Shown piece by piece: positions 1-6,387 of a DNA stretch of 8,040 bases. Each line of letters begins with the position of its first letter. Positions within the stretch are counted from its first letter, which is position 1. The notes beneath the pieces are model-generated. The model searched no databases, was not told the DNA's origin, and worked only from the letters and a program-made list of their open reading frames with translations. Source of the stretch: Clostridiaceae bacterium. GTDB taxonomy: Bacteria; Bacillota; Clostridia; Saccharofermentanales; DTU023. The stretch is taken from contig JAAZMK010000037.1 of assembly GCA_012798865.1 (NCBI GenBank), positions 1-8,040 on the forward strand, given 5' to 3'. Position numbers and translations under genes: made by a program.

Positions 1-92
1 CGCACGAGGTTCCCTTTTCTGATGCTATGAAGTTATTCAGCTTGGCGGAAAACAACACCTATGTCAAGGCAACTAAAGACCGACTCCCGTAA
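1..92 (+). CDS. 3' end of an unidentified protein gene (partial)
   Basis: The frame that begins at base 3 stays open for 29 codons and stops at TAA (90-92); the other two forward frames stop within the first 30 bases. The residues read HEVPFSDAMKLFSLAEN, followed by NTYVKATKDRLP and the stop. The composition looks like a soluble protein tail, with mixed charged and hydrophobic residues and no membrane segment. The gene is truncated by the window edge, so its start, length and family cannot be seen, and I do not recognise the tail. It points towards the minus-strand DUF948-like gene, making this a convergent gene end. The coding call rests only on the open frame and the plausible residues. Confidence 0.5.
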   Translation, partial: HEVPFSDAMKLFSLAENNTYVKATKDRLP

Positions 93-100
93 GCGCCCTT

Positions 101-151
101 ATCGTTTCTGGCTCCGTTTACACGCTATTTCTTTGTAAATAGCGAAACGAT
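101..151. terminator. Nested hairpin at a convergent gene end, possible bidirectional terminator
   Basis: An inner perfect stem GCTATTT (124-130) / AAATAGC (137-143) encloses a 6-base loop. It is extended by ATCGTTTC (101-108) / GAAACGAT (144-151), with a one-sided 15-base bulge between the two stems. The inner stem overlaps the stop codon of the minus-strand gene. The position between two converging genes fits a terminator, but neither side is followed by a real T-run, so a classical Rho-independent terminator is not shown. Confidence 0.35.
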
Positions 152-592
152 CCGACTGATTGTATGGACGACCTTGACCGGCGTCGAGCGTGCATCCTTC
201 TTTTTTCCTCTGCTGCGCGTCAGCAGGAGCACGAGAGCATTGACAACTGCGGAAGATACAACATTTTCAGCGGTTTTCGTTTTCTGTTTCGGCTTTTTCT
301 TCGGCGTTATTTTTTCCATAATCGCCGGCACCGTGATTGCAACAGAGTCCGTAACATCCACGACATTTCCCGAGATGATCGTCGCGTGCTCCATGAGCTC
401 AGGCAGCTTTTCCGTCGTCTCTTTGATGTCGGGCTTTACATCCTTGAGCAGGTCATTGACGGAATCCACCGCTTTGATCGCCTTGATCAAGAGAATCAAA
501 AGTGTCACCAAAACGGCAACGCCCATCAGTGCGAGCACGACGTAGAGCAACGTCATTAAATCGACCTGGATTGAACTTAATACTAATGCCAT
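125..592 (-). CDS. DUF948-like single-pass membrane protein
   Basis: This 155-residue protein has a short N-terminal stretch, one long hydrophobic helix at about residues 12-37, then a polar region (about 40-95) rich in Asp, Glu, Lys and Val that suits a helical, coiled-coil-like domain. A basic segment follows (KKKPKQK, about 97-103), then a second weaker hydrophobic stretch (about 110-124) and a basic C-terminus. One N-terminal helix followed by a heptad-like region containing 'VNDLLKDVKPDIKETTEKL' is the pattern of DUF948 proteins, often found beside YtxH proteins in Firmicutes. That family's function is not settled; envelope or general stress roles have been suggested. The ATG is supported by GGAGG about 8 bases upstream. 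The gene lies 111 bases after the YtxH gene on the same strand and may share its transcript. The family call is from pattern only. Confidence 0.65.
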   Translation of the reverse strand: MALVLSSIQVDLMTLLYVVLALMGVAVLVTLLILLIKAIKAVDSVNDLLKDVKPDIKETTEKLPELMEHATIISGNVVDVTDSVAITVPAIMEKITPKKKPKQKTKTAENVVSSAVVNALVLLLTRSRGKKKDARSTPVKVVHTISRIVSLFTKK

Positions 593-616
593 AAAGGTCT
601 CCTCCGAGAACTAGAG

Positions 617-660
617 CGAACCGAAACACCGCCGGTACACAGGCGCGGGGGATCGGTTTG
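617..660. other. Imperfect inverted repeat between the YtxH-like and DUF948-like genes
   Basis: CGAACCGA (617-624) can pair with TCGGTTTG (653-660), eight pairs including one G-T wobble, around a GC-rich 28-base interior. It lies in the 111-base gap and would sit in the leader of the DUF948-like gene if the two genes are co-transcribed. There is no adjacent T-run, so a terminator is unlikely. An mRNA processing or attenuation element is possible, as is chance. Confidence 0.25.
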
Positions 661-703
661 TTTGAGCGTCACGCGACTCGGCATATCACTCCGACTGTAC
701 TGA

Positions 704-1117
704 CTACTCGCCTTCCTTTTCCGGTTCTTTTTCTTTCACGCGAGCTTCTCTTGCAGTCGCTCTCGCTTTTTTCGCAACTTCTTCCGCCTTATCGGCAACT
801 TTGTCCGAAACTTTTCCCTTCAGCTCTTCGGCGTCTTCTTCGAGTTTTACATATTTCTCTTGAATTTTCTCTTTGACGACCTGTGCTTTTTCCTTGATGA
901 CTCCGCCTGCTTCAACAGCAAACTCTTTCACCTTTTCGGCGCCCTTGACGGTGGCGTCCTTGATACATTCGCGTGTCTCCTCTCCCGATTTCGGTGCAAA
1001 TAAAATCCCGAGGAGTGCCCCGCCCAGAAGTCCCAGCGTAACTCCGGTGGCAACTTGGCAATTCTTCTTGCGCCTGTTTGCTCCTGTAAATACTCCAATA
1101 ATTTCATCAAAAAGCAT
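704..1117 (-). CDS. YtxH family protein
   Basis: The product has 137 residues from the chosen start. A short cytoplasmic head rich in basic residues (TGANRRKKN, 11-19) precedes one glycine-rich membrane helix (about 21-41). The helix is followed at once by LFAPKSGEETR, the hallmark of YtxH proteins. The rest (about 50-137) is a highly charged Lys/Glu/Ala/Val helix, probably amphipathic or coiled. YtxH proteins are small general-stress or envelope-associated proteins in Firmicutes; their biochemical role is unknown. The ATG at 1117 is chosen because AGGAAAGG lies about 12 bases upstream and the YtxH pattern begins soon after. An in-frame GTG at 1180 would add 21 atypical residues, has no ribosome binding site and lies inside a predicted leader hairpin. 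An extended -10 promoter lies about 90 bases upstream. Confidence 0.82.
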   Translation of the reverse strand: MLFDEIIGVFTGANRRKKNCQVATGVTLGLLGGALLGILFAPKSGEETRECIKDATVKGAEKVKEFAVEAGGVIKEKAQVVKEKIQEKYVKLEEDAEELKGKVSDKVADKAEEVAKKARATAREARVKEKEPEKEGE

Positions 1118-1173
1118 ATTGAACCATTTCCTTTCCTGTAAAATTGTCCTCCAAAAAAAGAGTCCATGGGTTT

Positions 1174-1200
1174 CCCGCACACTATTAATAAACGTGCAGG
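1174..1200 (-). other. Hairpin at the predicted 5' end of the YtxH transcript
   Basis: On the minus strand CCTGCAC (1200-1194) pairs with GTGCGGG (1180-1174), seven pairs with one wobble, around a 13-base AT-rich loop. The predicted transcription start from the -10 at 1207-1212 falls at about base 1200, so the stem would form the very 5' end of the mRNA. 5' stem-loops of this sort can stabilise transcripts. A run of seven T occurs about 13 bases later, too far for a standard terminator. Confidence 0.35.
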
Positions 1201-1206
1201 AAACTA

Positions 1207-1215
1207 ATTATACCA
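1207..1215 (-). promoter_or_regulatory. Extended -10 promoter for the YtxH-like gene
   Basis: The minus strand reads TGGTATAAT, a perfect TATAAT -10 with the TG extension. No good -35 hexamer is present at 16-18 bases, which is usual for extended -10 promoters. It lies 90 bases before the YtxH ATG and gives a predicted leader of roughly 80 bases. It makes the YtxH gene a separate transcription unit from the tldD operon, though readthrough is possible. Confidence 0.6.
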
Positions 1216-1226
1216 TAGACTTTTAT

Positions 1227-1267
1227 GCAAACCGCACGAACCAACATGCGATAATTCACTGATTTGC
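1227..1267 (-). terminator. Nested hairpin after the membrane-protein gene, weak terminator candidate
   Basis: Minus-strand GCAAATC (1267-1261) pairs with GGTTTGC (1233-1227), with one wobble. Inside it CGCATG (1250-1245) pairs with CGTGCG (1238-1233) around a 6-base loop. It begins 5 bases after the stop codon of the membrane-protein gene and ends just before the YtxH promoter, where a terminator would be expected. The following bases are ATAAAAG rather than a T-run, so intrinsic termination is not demonstrated. Confidence 0.3.
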
Positions 1268-1271
1268 GGGA

Positions 1272-1733
1272 CTATACTTCTTCCGGCGGATCGTCCTCGG
1301 ACGACTCCCCCACAGGGAGATCTGCGTGTTCCTGTTGTGCCGCGCGCCATTTTTTCATACCCGCCTGGTACATATACGACGCGACAATGACAAGAAGGCA
1401 AACGATAAGTCCGGTATCGATCAACGCGTTGACCAGTTTAGCATTCATGGGGACGAGCCTTGACGCCAAGATCAGACTGATCCCGACAAGGTAACCCATC
1501 CTGCTTATTGAACCGAGCAGGACGAGCTTCATGCCGACCTTTCTCTCGACGTCCATGCGCACCTGTAAAAAATAATAAACCAGAAGCCCAATTATCATAG
1601 GCACGAGCAACAGCAAGCCAATCAGCGGACTACTCATAAACGGCTGATAACGGAACGCAAACAAAAACACTATACAGACCGCGCCGTAACCGATCATGAC
1701 ATAACGAAATCGTTTGATTTTCACAGGATCCAC
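1272..1733 (-). CDS. Four-helix membrane protein of unknown function
   Basis: The 153-residue product has four clear hydrophobic segments at about residues 11-27, 36-57, 69-90 and 102-122. A basic patch follows (KKWR, 127-130), then a polar, acidic tail ending ESSEDDPPEEV. No signal peptide, catalytic motif or recognisable family signature is visible. The size and four-helix layout recall small ATP synthase subunit I-type proteins, but there are no ATP synthase genes here and I see no diagnostic motif. The start is a GTG with AAAGGAGG ending 5 bases upstream. The gene follows the TldE-like gene by 43 bases on the same strand, so it is probably the third gene of that operon and may anchor or assist it. 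That link is inference from position. Confidence 0.8.
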   Translation of the reverse strand: MDPVKIKRFRYVMIGYGAVCIVFLFAFRYQPFMSSPLIGLLLLVPMIIGLLVYYFLQVRMDVERKVGMKLVLLGSISRMGYLVGISLILASRLVPMNAKLVNALIDTGLIVCLLVIVASYMYQAGMKKWRAAQQEHADLPVGESSEDDPPEEV

Positions 1734-1776
1734 GAGATCCTCCTTTATACTTTAACTAGTGAATTGTCGTCGCTCC

Positions 1777-3165
1777 CTAGAAACTTTCGTTCGAGATCTC
1801 CACTGTGACGCCGTCAAAACAGGCAAGTGCCGGGACGAGTGTCGTGGACGGATCACGCCCGAAGTAACTCGACGAGGATCCGTAGGGAACGAGCTCTTTT
1901 GACAGCCATACGAGCTTGTCACCGAACAGCTGATCGAGGCGTTCCGTAAAACGCACATTGTAAGGCAACGTGATTGTTCCATCGCGCTTCAGATATAGCG
2001 CGCCGAAGCGTGAAACACCTGTGACGAGCCCTTCTGTCGGATTGACGATGTTGGCGTAATGGAGATACGGAACGTAGAGGATATCGCGGTCGCGCGGGAG
2101 ACGGGCAAAATCCTGAATCAAAGCCGTTTCGACATCACCGCCCTGTAGCGCGATCGACAGATTCGACACGTCATGCCCCGTCGCCGTGCCGCCGAACTCG
2201 TCCGCTGTCTGTTGCGACCAGAGAAAGCCGGTCAGAACGCCGCGGTCGAAGATGGCGCGCTTTTCTCTTCTTCGCCCGAACGCATCGACGGGCGAAGGGA
2301 ACGTCGCGAGCATACCCGGATCTTCGATAAGCGCAAATTGTTCCGACAACACTTTCTTCCCGACGTCGTCTTCCTTGAATGCGGATAAACCGCGTTTCAA
2401 TGTGGAGGCTGAATAGCCGAGCCATCCGAGGAAACTGAGGTACTCCGCCGTCGCGGCAGGACCGAGCACGACACGGTAAGGTCCCTCGGGAAGTCTCTCC
2501 TCCGGCAACGTCGTATACAGCTCGACGAGCCACGAGAGTCTATCGTGAAGAGCTTGTGCGTCGAGATCGCGTTTATGACTGACGAACTGCTCCGCGTTCA
2601 CTTCCCATTTGCGCTTTTCTGATGAAAGGACGAGCGTGATGCCGATATCCGTTTTCCGCGAGAAGACGACCTCAGGTGTTTCCGTCGAGATCGATGCGTA
2701 TGTGGCGACACCGGACGAGAAATTGCCGGACAACAGAATGTCGTCCGTCTCAAGACCTTTCGTCGCCTCGTTGACAAATGCGATGATATCTTCATTCGGC
2801 AAAGCTTCAACCTCGGGATCGTACGTCTCCTCGAATACAGATGTCTTTTTGATCGAAGGCAACGTCGGCAGGTACGTAAGCGGCGTGGCGAATGCCAGCA
2901 TCTCGATCGCTTTGTCGATCGTCGCTTTCATCGTGTCGAGATCGTCCTCATCGACGATCAGCGTCGTCGATGCGATCTTATGATCGCCGTAGACCGAGAC
3001 TTCCAGAATCGTCAGATGCTCATTCGTATTGAGCGAGATGGCAGAGTTGGCGTACCGTACGAGATGGCTATCCTCCGCTTTCCATTCCAGATGCGCTCTC
3101 GCGCCCTGAGCGAGCGCATACTCGCGCAATATCCTCAGTTTCGAAATGATTTCATGTGACACCAT
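1777..3165 (-). CDS. tldE: TldE/PmbA-like metalloprotease subunit
   Basis: This 462-residue protein is of the usual TldD/PmbA family length (about 450). It keeps the family architecture: an N-terminal alpha/beta region (about 1-150), a central domain, and a C-terminal part with the conserved-style stretch NPTEGLVTGVSR (about 375-386) followed by an RDGTITLP strand. It has no HExxxH metal site, as expected for the TldE (PmbA) partner, which shapes the chamber while TldD carries the metal. In E. coli the pair degrades unfolded peptides, matures microcin B17 and is needed for CcdA turnover; the substrate here is unknown. The ATG at 3165 is preferred because AGGTGA lies 5 bases upstream, overlapping the tldD stop and fitting translational coupling. 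A GTG at 3174 would add three residues and overlap tldD by 8 bases. The protein is probably cytosolic, with no signal peptide. Confidence 0.9.
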   Translation of the reverse strand: MVSHEIISKLRILREYALAQGARAHLEWKAEDSHLVRYANSAISLNTNEHLTILEVSVYGDHKIASTTLIVDEDDLDTMKATIDKAIEMLAFATPLTYLPTLPSIKKTSVFEETYDPEVEALPNEDIIAFVNEATKGLETDDILLSGNFSSGVATYASISTETPEVVFSRKTDIGITLVLSSEKRKWEVNAEQFVSHKRDLDAQALHDRLSWLVELYTTLPEERLPEGPYRVVLGPAATAEYLSFLGWLGYSASTLKRGLSAFKEDDVGKKVLSEQFALIEDPGMLATFPSPVDAFGRRREKRAIFDRGVLTGFLWSQQTADEFGGTATGHDVSNLSIALQGGDVETALIQDFARLPRDRDILYVPYLHYANIVNPTEGLVTGVSRFGALYLKRDGTITLPYNVRFTERLDQLFGDKLVWLSKELVPYGSSSSYFGRDPSTTLVPALACFDGVTVEISNESF

Positions 3166-3166
3166 C

Positions 3167-4621
3167 TTACTCACCTACCTTTACGTGATCGAAACGGCAA
3201 ACGGGGACGCCGTGTCCCAGATGCATGACCTGACCAGGCGCACCTTTGCCGCAATTATCTACAATTTGAACTTCCCAAGTCGACTCGTCGCCTACCGCCG
3301 TCAAAGATCGGTAGAAATCGAGCGTCATGCCGCTGTACGCGCAGTTCTTGACGACGCCCTTACGCTCGCCGTCTTCGACGAGCCAACCGATATCGGTCGA
3401 GAAATGGAACTGCTCACGGTTGGAACCGATCGACCAGCTCTTTTCACCGGATAGTATGACACCGTACTCCGTGTTGCGAATGATATCCTCCAGCGTCCCG
3501 TCTTGACCGGGATCGATGTTGATGTTCGTCATGCGCTCAATCGGTGTCCGGTAGAATGCGCACGCGCGGCATGTGCCGCCTGAACTGTCAAAGATTTGAC
3601 GCCCCGCGCGCTCATTCGCTTCCGTTACCATTTGCCGCGACGTGATCGCTCCGACGAGAATGCCGTTCTCGATGAGCATCCTGTTCTGAGCGGCGACACC
3701 GTCATCATCAAAACCGAAACTCCCGGGCGAATTGATCAATGTCGCATCGGCGCGCGCATTCAATTTCGATGAACCGTACTGAAGTGAGCCGAAATCATCG
3801 AGGCGGACGAACGAGCCGCCTGCGAACGACAGCTCATACCCCAGAATGCGGTCGAGCTCAAGCGCGTGCCCAATCGTCTCGTGTACCTGCAAGAACATCA
3901 TGTCGGGCATCAGAATGACGGACATGCGACCCTCGGGGCATTTCGGCGCTTCGACCGACTGTCGCATTTCAGCGACGATGCGATCGGCATGTTCTTTCCA
4001 ATGGTCGCGATCCATCGTCTCCCAACCGCGCGTCTCGCCTAGACGAGGCGGCTGATACTTTCGACCCTGCATCATGCCCGTTTCATCAAAGGAGGTGACA
4101 TGAATGCTCGGGAATATTTCAACGAAGTGCTTTTCGATCTCTGCGCCTTCCGAATCGTAATATTGGATCGTATTGCGAATCGTGCGGAGCATGACCCGGC
4201 GCTGCATGACGCCCTCTTGGTTGATGTACCCGTCGAGTTCGCGCATCATCGCGATTTGTTCCGCCATCGGCACCTCAAACGGGTCAACGGCACACGGACT
4301 CACGAATCGACCCGACAGCACTTCCTTGTCTGCGAGCCTTATCGGGCGTTTCACTTTTGTCGATGCGGCAGAGGCGTTCGCGAACGCGCGATCAAAAGTT
4401 TCCTCAGGCGAAGACATATTAGATGAGGCGGCAAAACCCCAAGCTCCGCCGACAAGCACGCGAACACCGAATCCGCTCTCTTCCGATCGGTTAAACGCGA
4501 GAAAATTTCCGTTCCACATGAGCTTGAAATCTTCCTCGTGATTCGGATAATAGCGAACGTCGGCGTAGTCGGCGCCGCGCGCCATCAATCGTTTAACTTG
4601 ACTTTTCCAGTCTACTGACAT
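3167..4621 (-). CDS. tldD: TldD-like zinc metalloprotease subunit
   Basis: This 484-residue protein carries the TldD metal-binding motif HETIGH (H247, E248, H252). Near the C-terminus it has CGKGAPGQ (C457), matching the position of the cysteine that completes metal binding in E. coli TldD. The family-typical stretches NTEYGVILSG (about 383-392) and FHFSTDIGWLVEDG are also present. With TldE it forms a cytosolic protease that acts on unstructured peptides and in some bacteria trims ribosomally made modified peptides. No peptide precursor gene is visible here. The ATG is supported by AAAGGAG 9 bases upstream, and a candidate extended -10 promoter lies about 60 bases before the start. It is the first gene of a probable three-gene operon with tldE and a membrane protein, divergent from an MFS exporter. 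Confidence 0.93.
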   Translation of the reverse strand: MSVDWKSQVKRLMARGADYADVRYYPNHEEDFKLMWNGNFLAFNRSEESGFGVRVLVGGAWGFAASSNMSSPEETFDRAFANASAASTKVKRPIRLADKEVLSGRFVSPCAVDPFEVPMAEQIAMMRELDGYINQEGVMQRRVMLRTIRNTIQYYDSEGAEIEKHFVEIFPSIHVTSFDETGMMQGRKYQPPRLGETRGWETMDRDHWKEHADRIVAEMRQSVEAPKCPEGRMSVILMPDMMFLQVHETIGHALELDRILGYELSFAGGSFVRLDDFGSLQYGSSKLNARADATLINSPGSFGFDDDGVAAQNRMLIENGILVGAITSRQMVTEANERAGRQIFDSSGGTCRACAFYRTPIERMTNINIDPGQDGTLEDIIRNTEYGVILSGEKSWSIGSNREQFHFSTDIGWLVEDGERKGVVKNCAYSGMTLDFYRSLTAVGDESTWEVQIVDNCGKGAPGQVMHLGHGVPVCRFDHVKVGE

Positions 4622-4661
4622 AGCTTTCTACTCCTTTATTTAAAAGTGGATCCTCTCCTTT

Positions 4662-4673
4662 TCGTCTTGACGA
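4662..4673. promoter_or_regulatory. 12-base palindrome at the predicted tldD transcription start
   Basis: TCGTC-TT-GACGA is a perfect inverted repeat with a 2-base centre. The predicted start site from the tldD -10 (4681-4686) falls at about 4674, so a protein bound here could block transcription. It contains GTCTTG, the same half-site found twice near the exporter promoter. An operator role is inferred, and no regulator gene is present in the window. Confidence 0.35.
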
Positions 4674-4680
4674 CAATCAC

Positions 4681-4689
4681 AGTTTAACA
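4681..4689 (-). promoter_or_regulatory. Candidate extended -10 promoter for the tldD operon
   Basis: The minus strand reads TGTTAAACT: a TG extension and a TAAACT -10 that matches the consensus at four of six positions. No convincing -35 is present. It resembles the other three promoters in the window (TGGTATAAT, TGTTATAAT, TGTTATACT) and would give a leader of roughly 50 bases. The hexamer is weaker than the others. Confidence 0.4.
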
Positions 4690-4733
4690 AAGATGTGACG
4701 TGCTTAACACAATTTCTTTATCGCAATTCGATG

Positions 4734-4754
4734 ACAAGACAAAACACGTCTTGT
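4734..4754. promoter_or_regulatory. Inverted repeat over the -35 region of the MFS gene, putative operator
   Basis: ACAAGAC (4734-4740) and GTCTTGT (4748-4754) form a perfect 7-base inverted repeat with a 7-base spacer, 21 bases in all. This is the size and shape of a site for a dimeric helix-turn-helix regulator. It covers the position where the -35 of the exporter promoter would lie and ends 10 bases before its TATAAT. A second overlapping repeat, AACACG (4743-4748) / CGTGTT (4760-4765), runs into the -10. No regulator gene lies in the window, so the binding protein is unknown. Confidence 0.45.
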
Positions 4755-4761
4755 TCGATCG

Positions 4762-4770
4762 TGTTATAAT
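4762..4770 (+). promoter_or_regulatory. Extended -10 promoter immediately before the MFS start codon
   Basis: TGTTATAAT gives a perfect -10 with the TG extension and no recognisable -35. The expected transcription start is at about 4776-4778, only 2-4 bases before the ATG at 4780, so the message would be essentially leaderless. A weaker pair further upstream, TTGACG (4667-4672) with AAAGAT 16 bases on, could give a longer leader. Confidence 0.55.
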
Positions 4771-4779
4771 TCGTGTGTT

Positions 4780-6201
4780 ATGCTTCATAAACGCTTTCAA
4801 CGGACTGAGCGCTGGAAGCGCGTCAGTGTCGCATTTTTAGGTGGACAAGGTATATCCCTGGTAGGATCGGGGCTTGTTCAGTTCGCCATCATTTGGTACG
4901 TCACGCTGAGGGCGAACTCAGGCACATCGATGATGATCATCACGCTCGCCTCCTTTATTCCACAGTTGCTGGTCGCTCCTTTTTCCGGTGTTTGGGCAGA
5001 CCGTTACGACAGGCGGTGGCTCGTCATCCTAGCTGACGGCGGAATCGCGCTTGCCACACTTGCGCTCGCGGTCCTGTTCCTGCTCGGATACGACCATATC
5101 TGGTTCATCTACGTGGCTGCCATGATCCGCTCATTCGGCGGAGGCATACAAGGACCGGCGATCAATGCGCTCATCCCTCAGATTACTCCGAGAAAAGACC
5201 TGCTCCGCATTAACGGCGTCAACAGTACGATCAATAACGTCTCTTCGCTCCTCTCGCCGATTCTCGGCGGTGCGTTGCTGTCATTATTCCCTCTCTGGGT
5301 CGTCTTCATGATTGACGTCGTCACTGCTGCCATTTCAAATATTATTATGTTTTTCCTGCCCATTCCGAACCATAAAACGGGTAAGGTCGTCACGGCGCTT
5401 GGAGTCGAGCCGAAGCTGCGTGAGGGCGAATCGTGGGGATTCCCGGGTGTCGACGATGAAGTACCGGCGGAAGAAAAGGTCTCCGATGACGAGGTTGTTG
5501 AACTTGTAACGGCGGAAACGATCGGCAAACAGTTCCGTCAGGGCTTCGCCTACGTCAAAAGTCGCCGCCCGATCCGAAATCTCATGCTGACGTATGCGCT
5601 CTTCATGGTGTTGCTCGCGCCCATCGTCATTCTCACGCCGCTGTTCATCCGGCGCAATTTCGGCGAGGAGGCGTGGCTCATCGCCGCAGTACAGACGGCG
5701 CTGTTCGCCGGCATGGCGGTAGGCGGTCTGATCGTCTCGATTCGCGGCAAATTCCGCAGTCATCTGCAGGTTGTTCGAGGCTCGGGGTTCCTTGTCGCCG
5801 GATGCACGCTCATCTTGGCGATCATGGGCATGATGCCATTGCCGCCCTTCTCCTTTTTTGCGATCCTTGCCTTTGCGTTAGGCGTCATCGTACCGTTTTA
5901 CACGACGGCCGTTACAACATTTTTCCAACAGAACGTTGAACGTTCGTATCACGGGCGCGTCTTTTCCTTACTCTATATGATCGGCTCCGCGGCGATTCCG
6001 CTCGGCACAGTTCTGTTCGGTCCGATCGCCGACCTCTTCGAAATCGCACACATTCTGCTCACCACCTCAGTCACCCAACTACTCCTGCTTTTGACGACGT
6101 TCAAAACAGTTCCGACGAGCTTCGAGTCGAGCATACAGGTTACAGAGGAGGCAGAAGATAATGTGGTCGACACCAAAAACAGCGATCACTCCTCACAATA
6201 G
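4780..6201 (+). CDS. Major facilitator superfamily exporter (MFS_3, macrolide-efflux or EntS-like)
   Basis: The 473-residue protein has about twelve hydrophobic segments in two halves. Motif A between helices 2 and 3 (GVWADRYDRR, 70-79) closely fits drug and siderophore exporters of the MFS_3 group, such as Mef macrolide pumps and EntS. The central cytoplasmic loop (about 195-265) is long and acidic, making the protein larger than the usual 400-420 residues, and the C-terminal tail (about 450-473) is polar. Proton-driven export is known for the family; the substrate here cannot be told. The ATG at 4780 is the only workable start. An in-frame TGA lies at 4732-4734 with no start codon after it, and the next in-frame Met is residue 51, inside a membrane helix. 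No Shine-Dalgarno sequence precedes the ATG. The gene is divergent from the tldD operon and 186 bases before enolase. Confidence 0.9.
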   Translation: MLHKRFQRTERWKRVSVAFLGGQGISLVGSGLVQFAIIWYVTLRANSGTSMMIITLASFIPQLLVAPFSGVWADRYDRRWLVILADGGIALATLALAVLFLLGYDHIWFIYVAAMIRSFGGGIQGPAINALIPQITPRKDLLRINGVNSTINNVSSLLSPILGGALLSLFPLWVVFMIDVVTAAISNIIMFFLPIPNHKTGKVVTALGVEPKLREGESWGFPGVDDEVPAEEKVSDDEVVELVTAETIGKQFRQGFAYVKSRRPIRNLMLTYALFMVLLAPIVILTPLFIRRNFGEEAWLIAAVQTALFAGMAVGGLIVSIRGKFRSHLQVVRGSGFLVAGCTLILAIMGMMPLPPFSFFAILAFALGVIVPFYTTAVTTFFQQNVERSYHGRVFSLLYMIGSAAIPLGTVLFGPIADLFEIAHILLTTSVTQLLLLLTTFKTVPTSFESSIQVTEEAEDNVVDTKNSDHSSQ

Positions 6202-6308
6202 TCTCTCGCCCCATTTTTTCTGGATATTTTATCGACAAGATTAACAATTAGACCCTAAGTTAAGGGCATTTCATCCGCTTATTGTAAATCGCGCAGATGG
6301 TACAAATT

Positions 6309-6317
6309 TGTTATACT
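6309..6317 (+). promoter_or_regulatory. Extended -10 promoter for enolase
   Basis: TGTTATACT is a TG-extended -10 with five of six consensus bases. No good -35 sits at 16-18 bases; TTGTAA at 6282-6287 is too far upstream. The predicted start at about 6324 gives a leader of roughly 64 bases before the ATG at 6388. This lets enolase be expressed independently of the exporter. Confidence 0.55.
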
Positions 6318-6387
6318 TACGAGCGGATCAAAACAGATCGAACAGTAAAGCACTTTTTGTTTATCAAAATAGGAGGAAACAATACAT

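Noticed and set aside
704..1180. Longer YtxH protein from GTG at 1180
   Set aside because: The added 21 residues do not resemble YtxH proteins, the GTG has no ribosome binding site, and it lies in a predicted stem at the transcript start. The ATG at 1117 has a good purine-rich site.
1272..1733. ATP synthase subunit I
   Set aside because: Only the size and four-helix layout agree. No diagnostic residues were recognised and no atp genes are nearby.
2171..2533. Open frames on either strand inside the TldE-like gene, including a 120-residue minus-strand frame
   Set aside because: They are shifted or antisense readings of a well-supported family gene and carry no start signals.
6241..6266. Terminator between the exporter and enolase
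   Set aside because: The CCCT/AGGG stem has only four pairs and the overlapping TTAAC/GTTAA stem is weak and AT-rich, with no T-run after either. Not enough to call.
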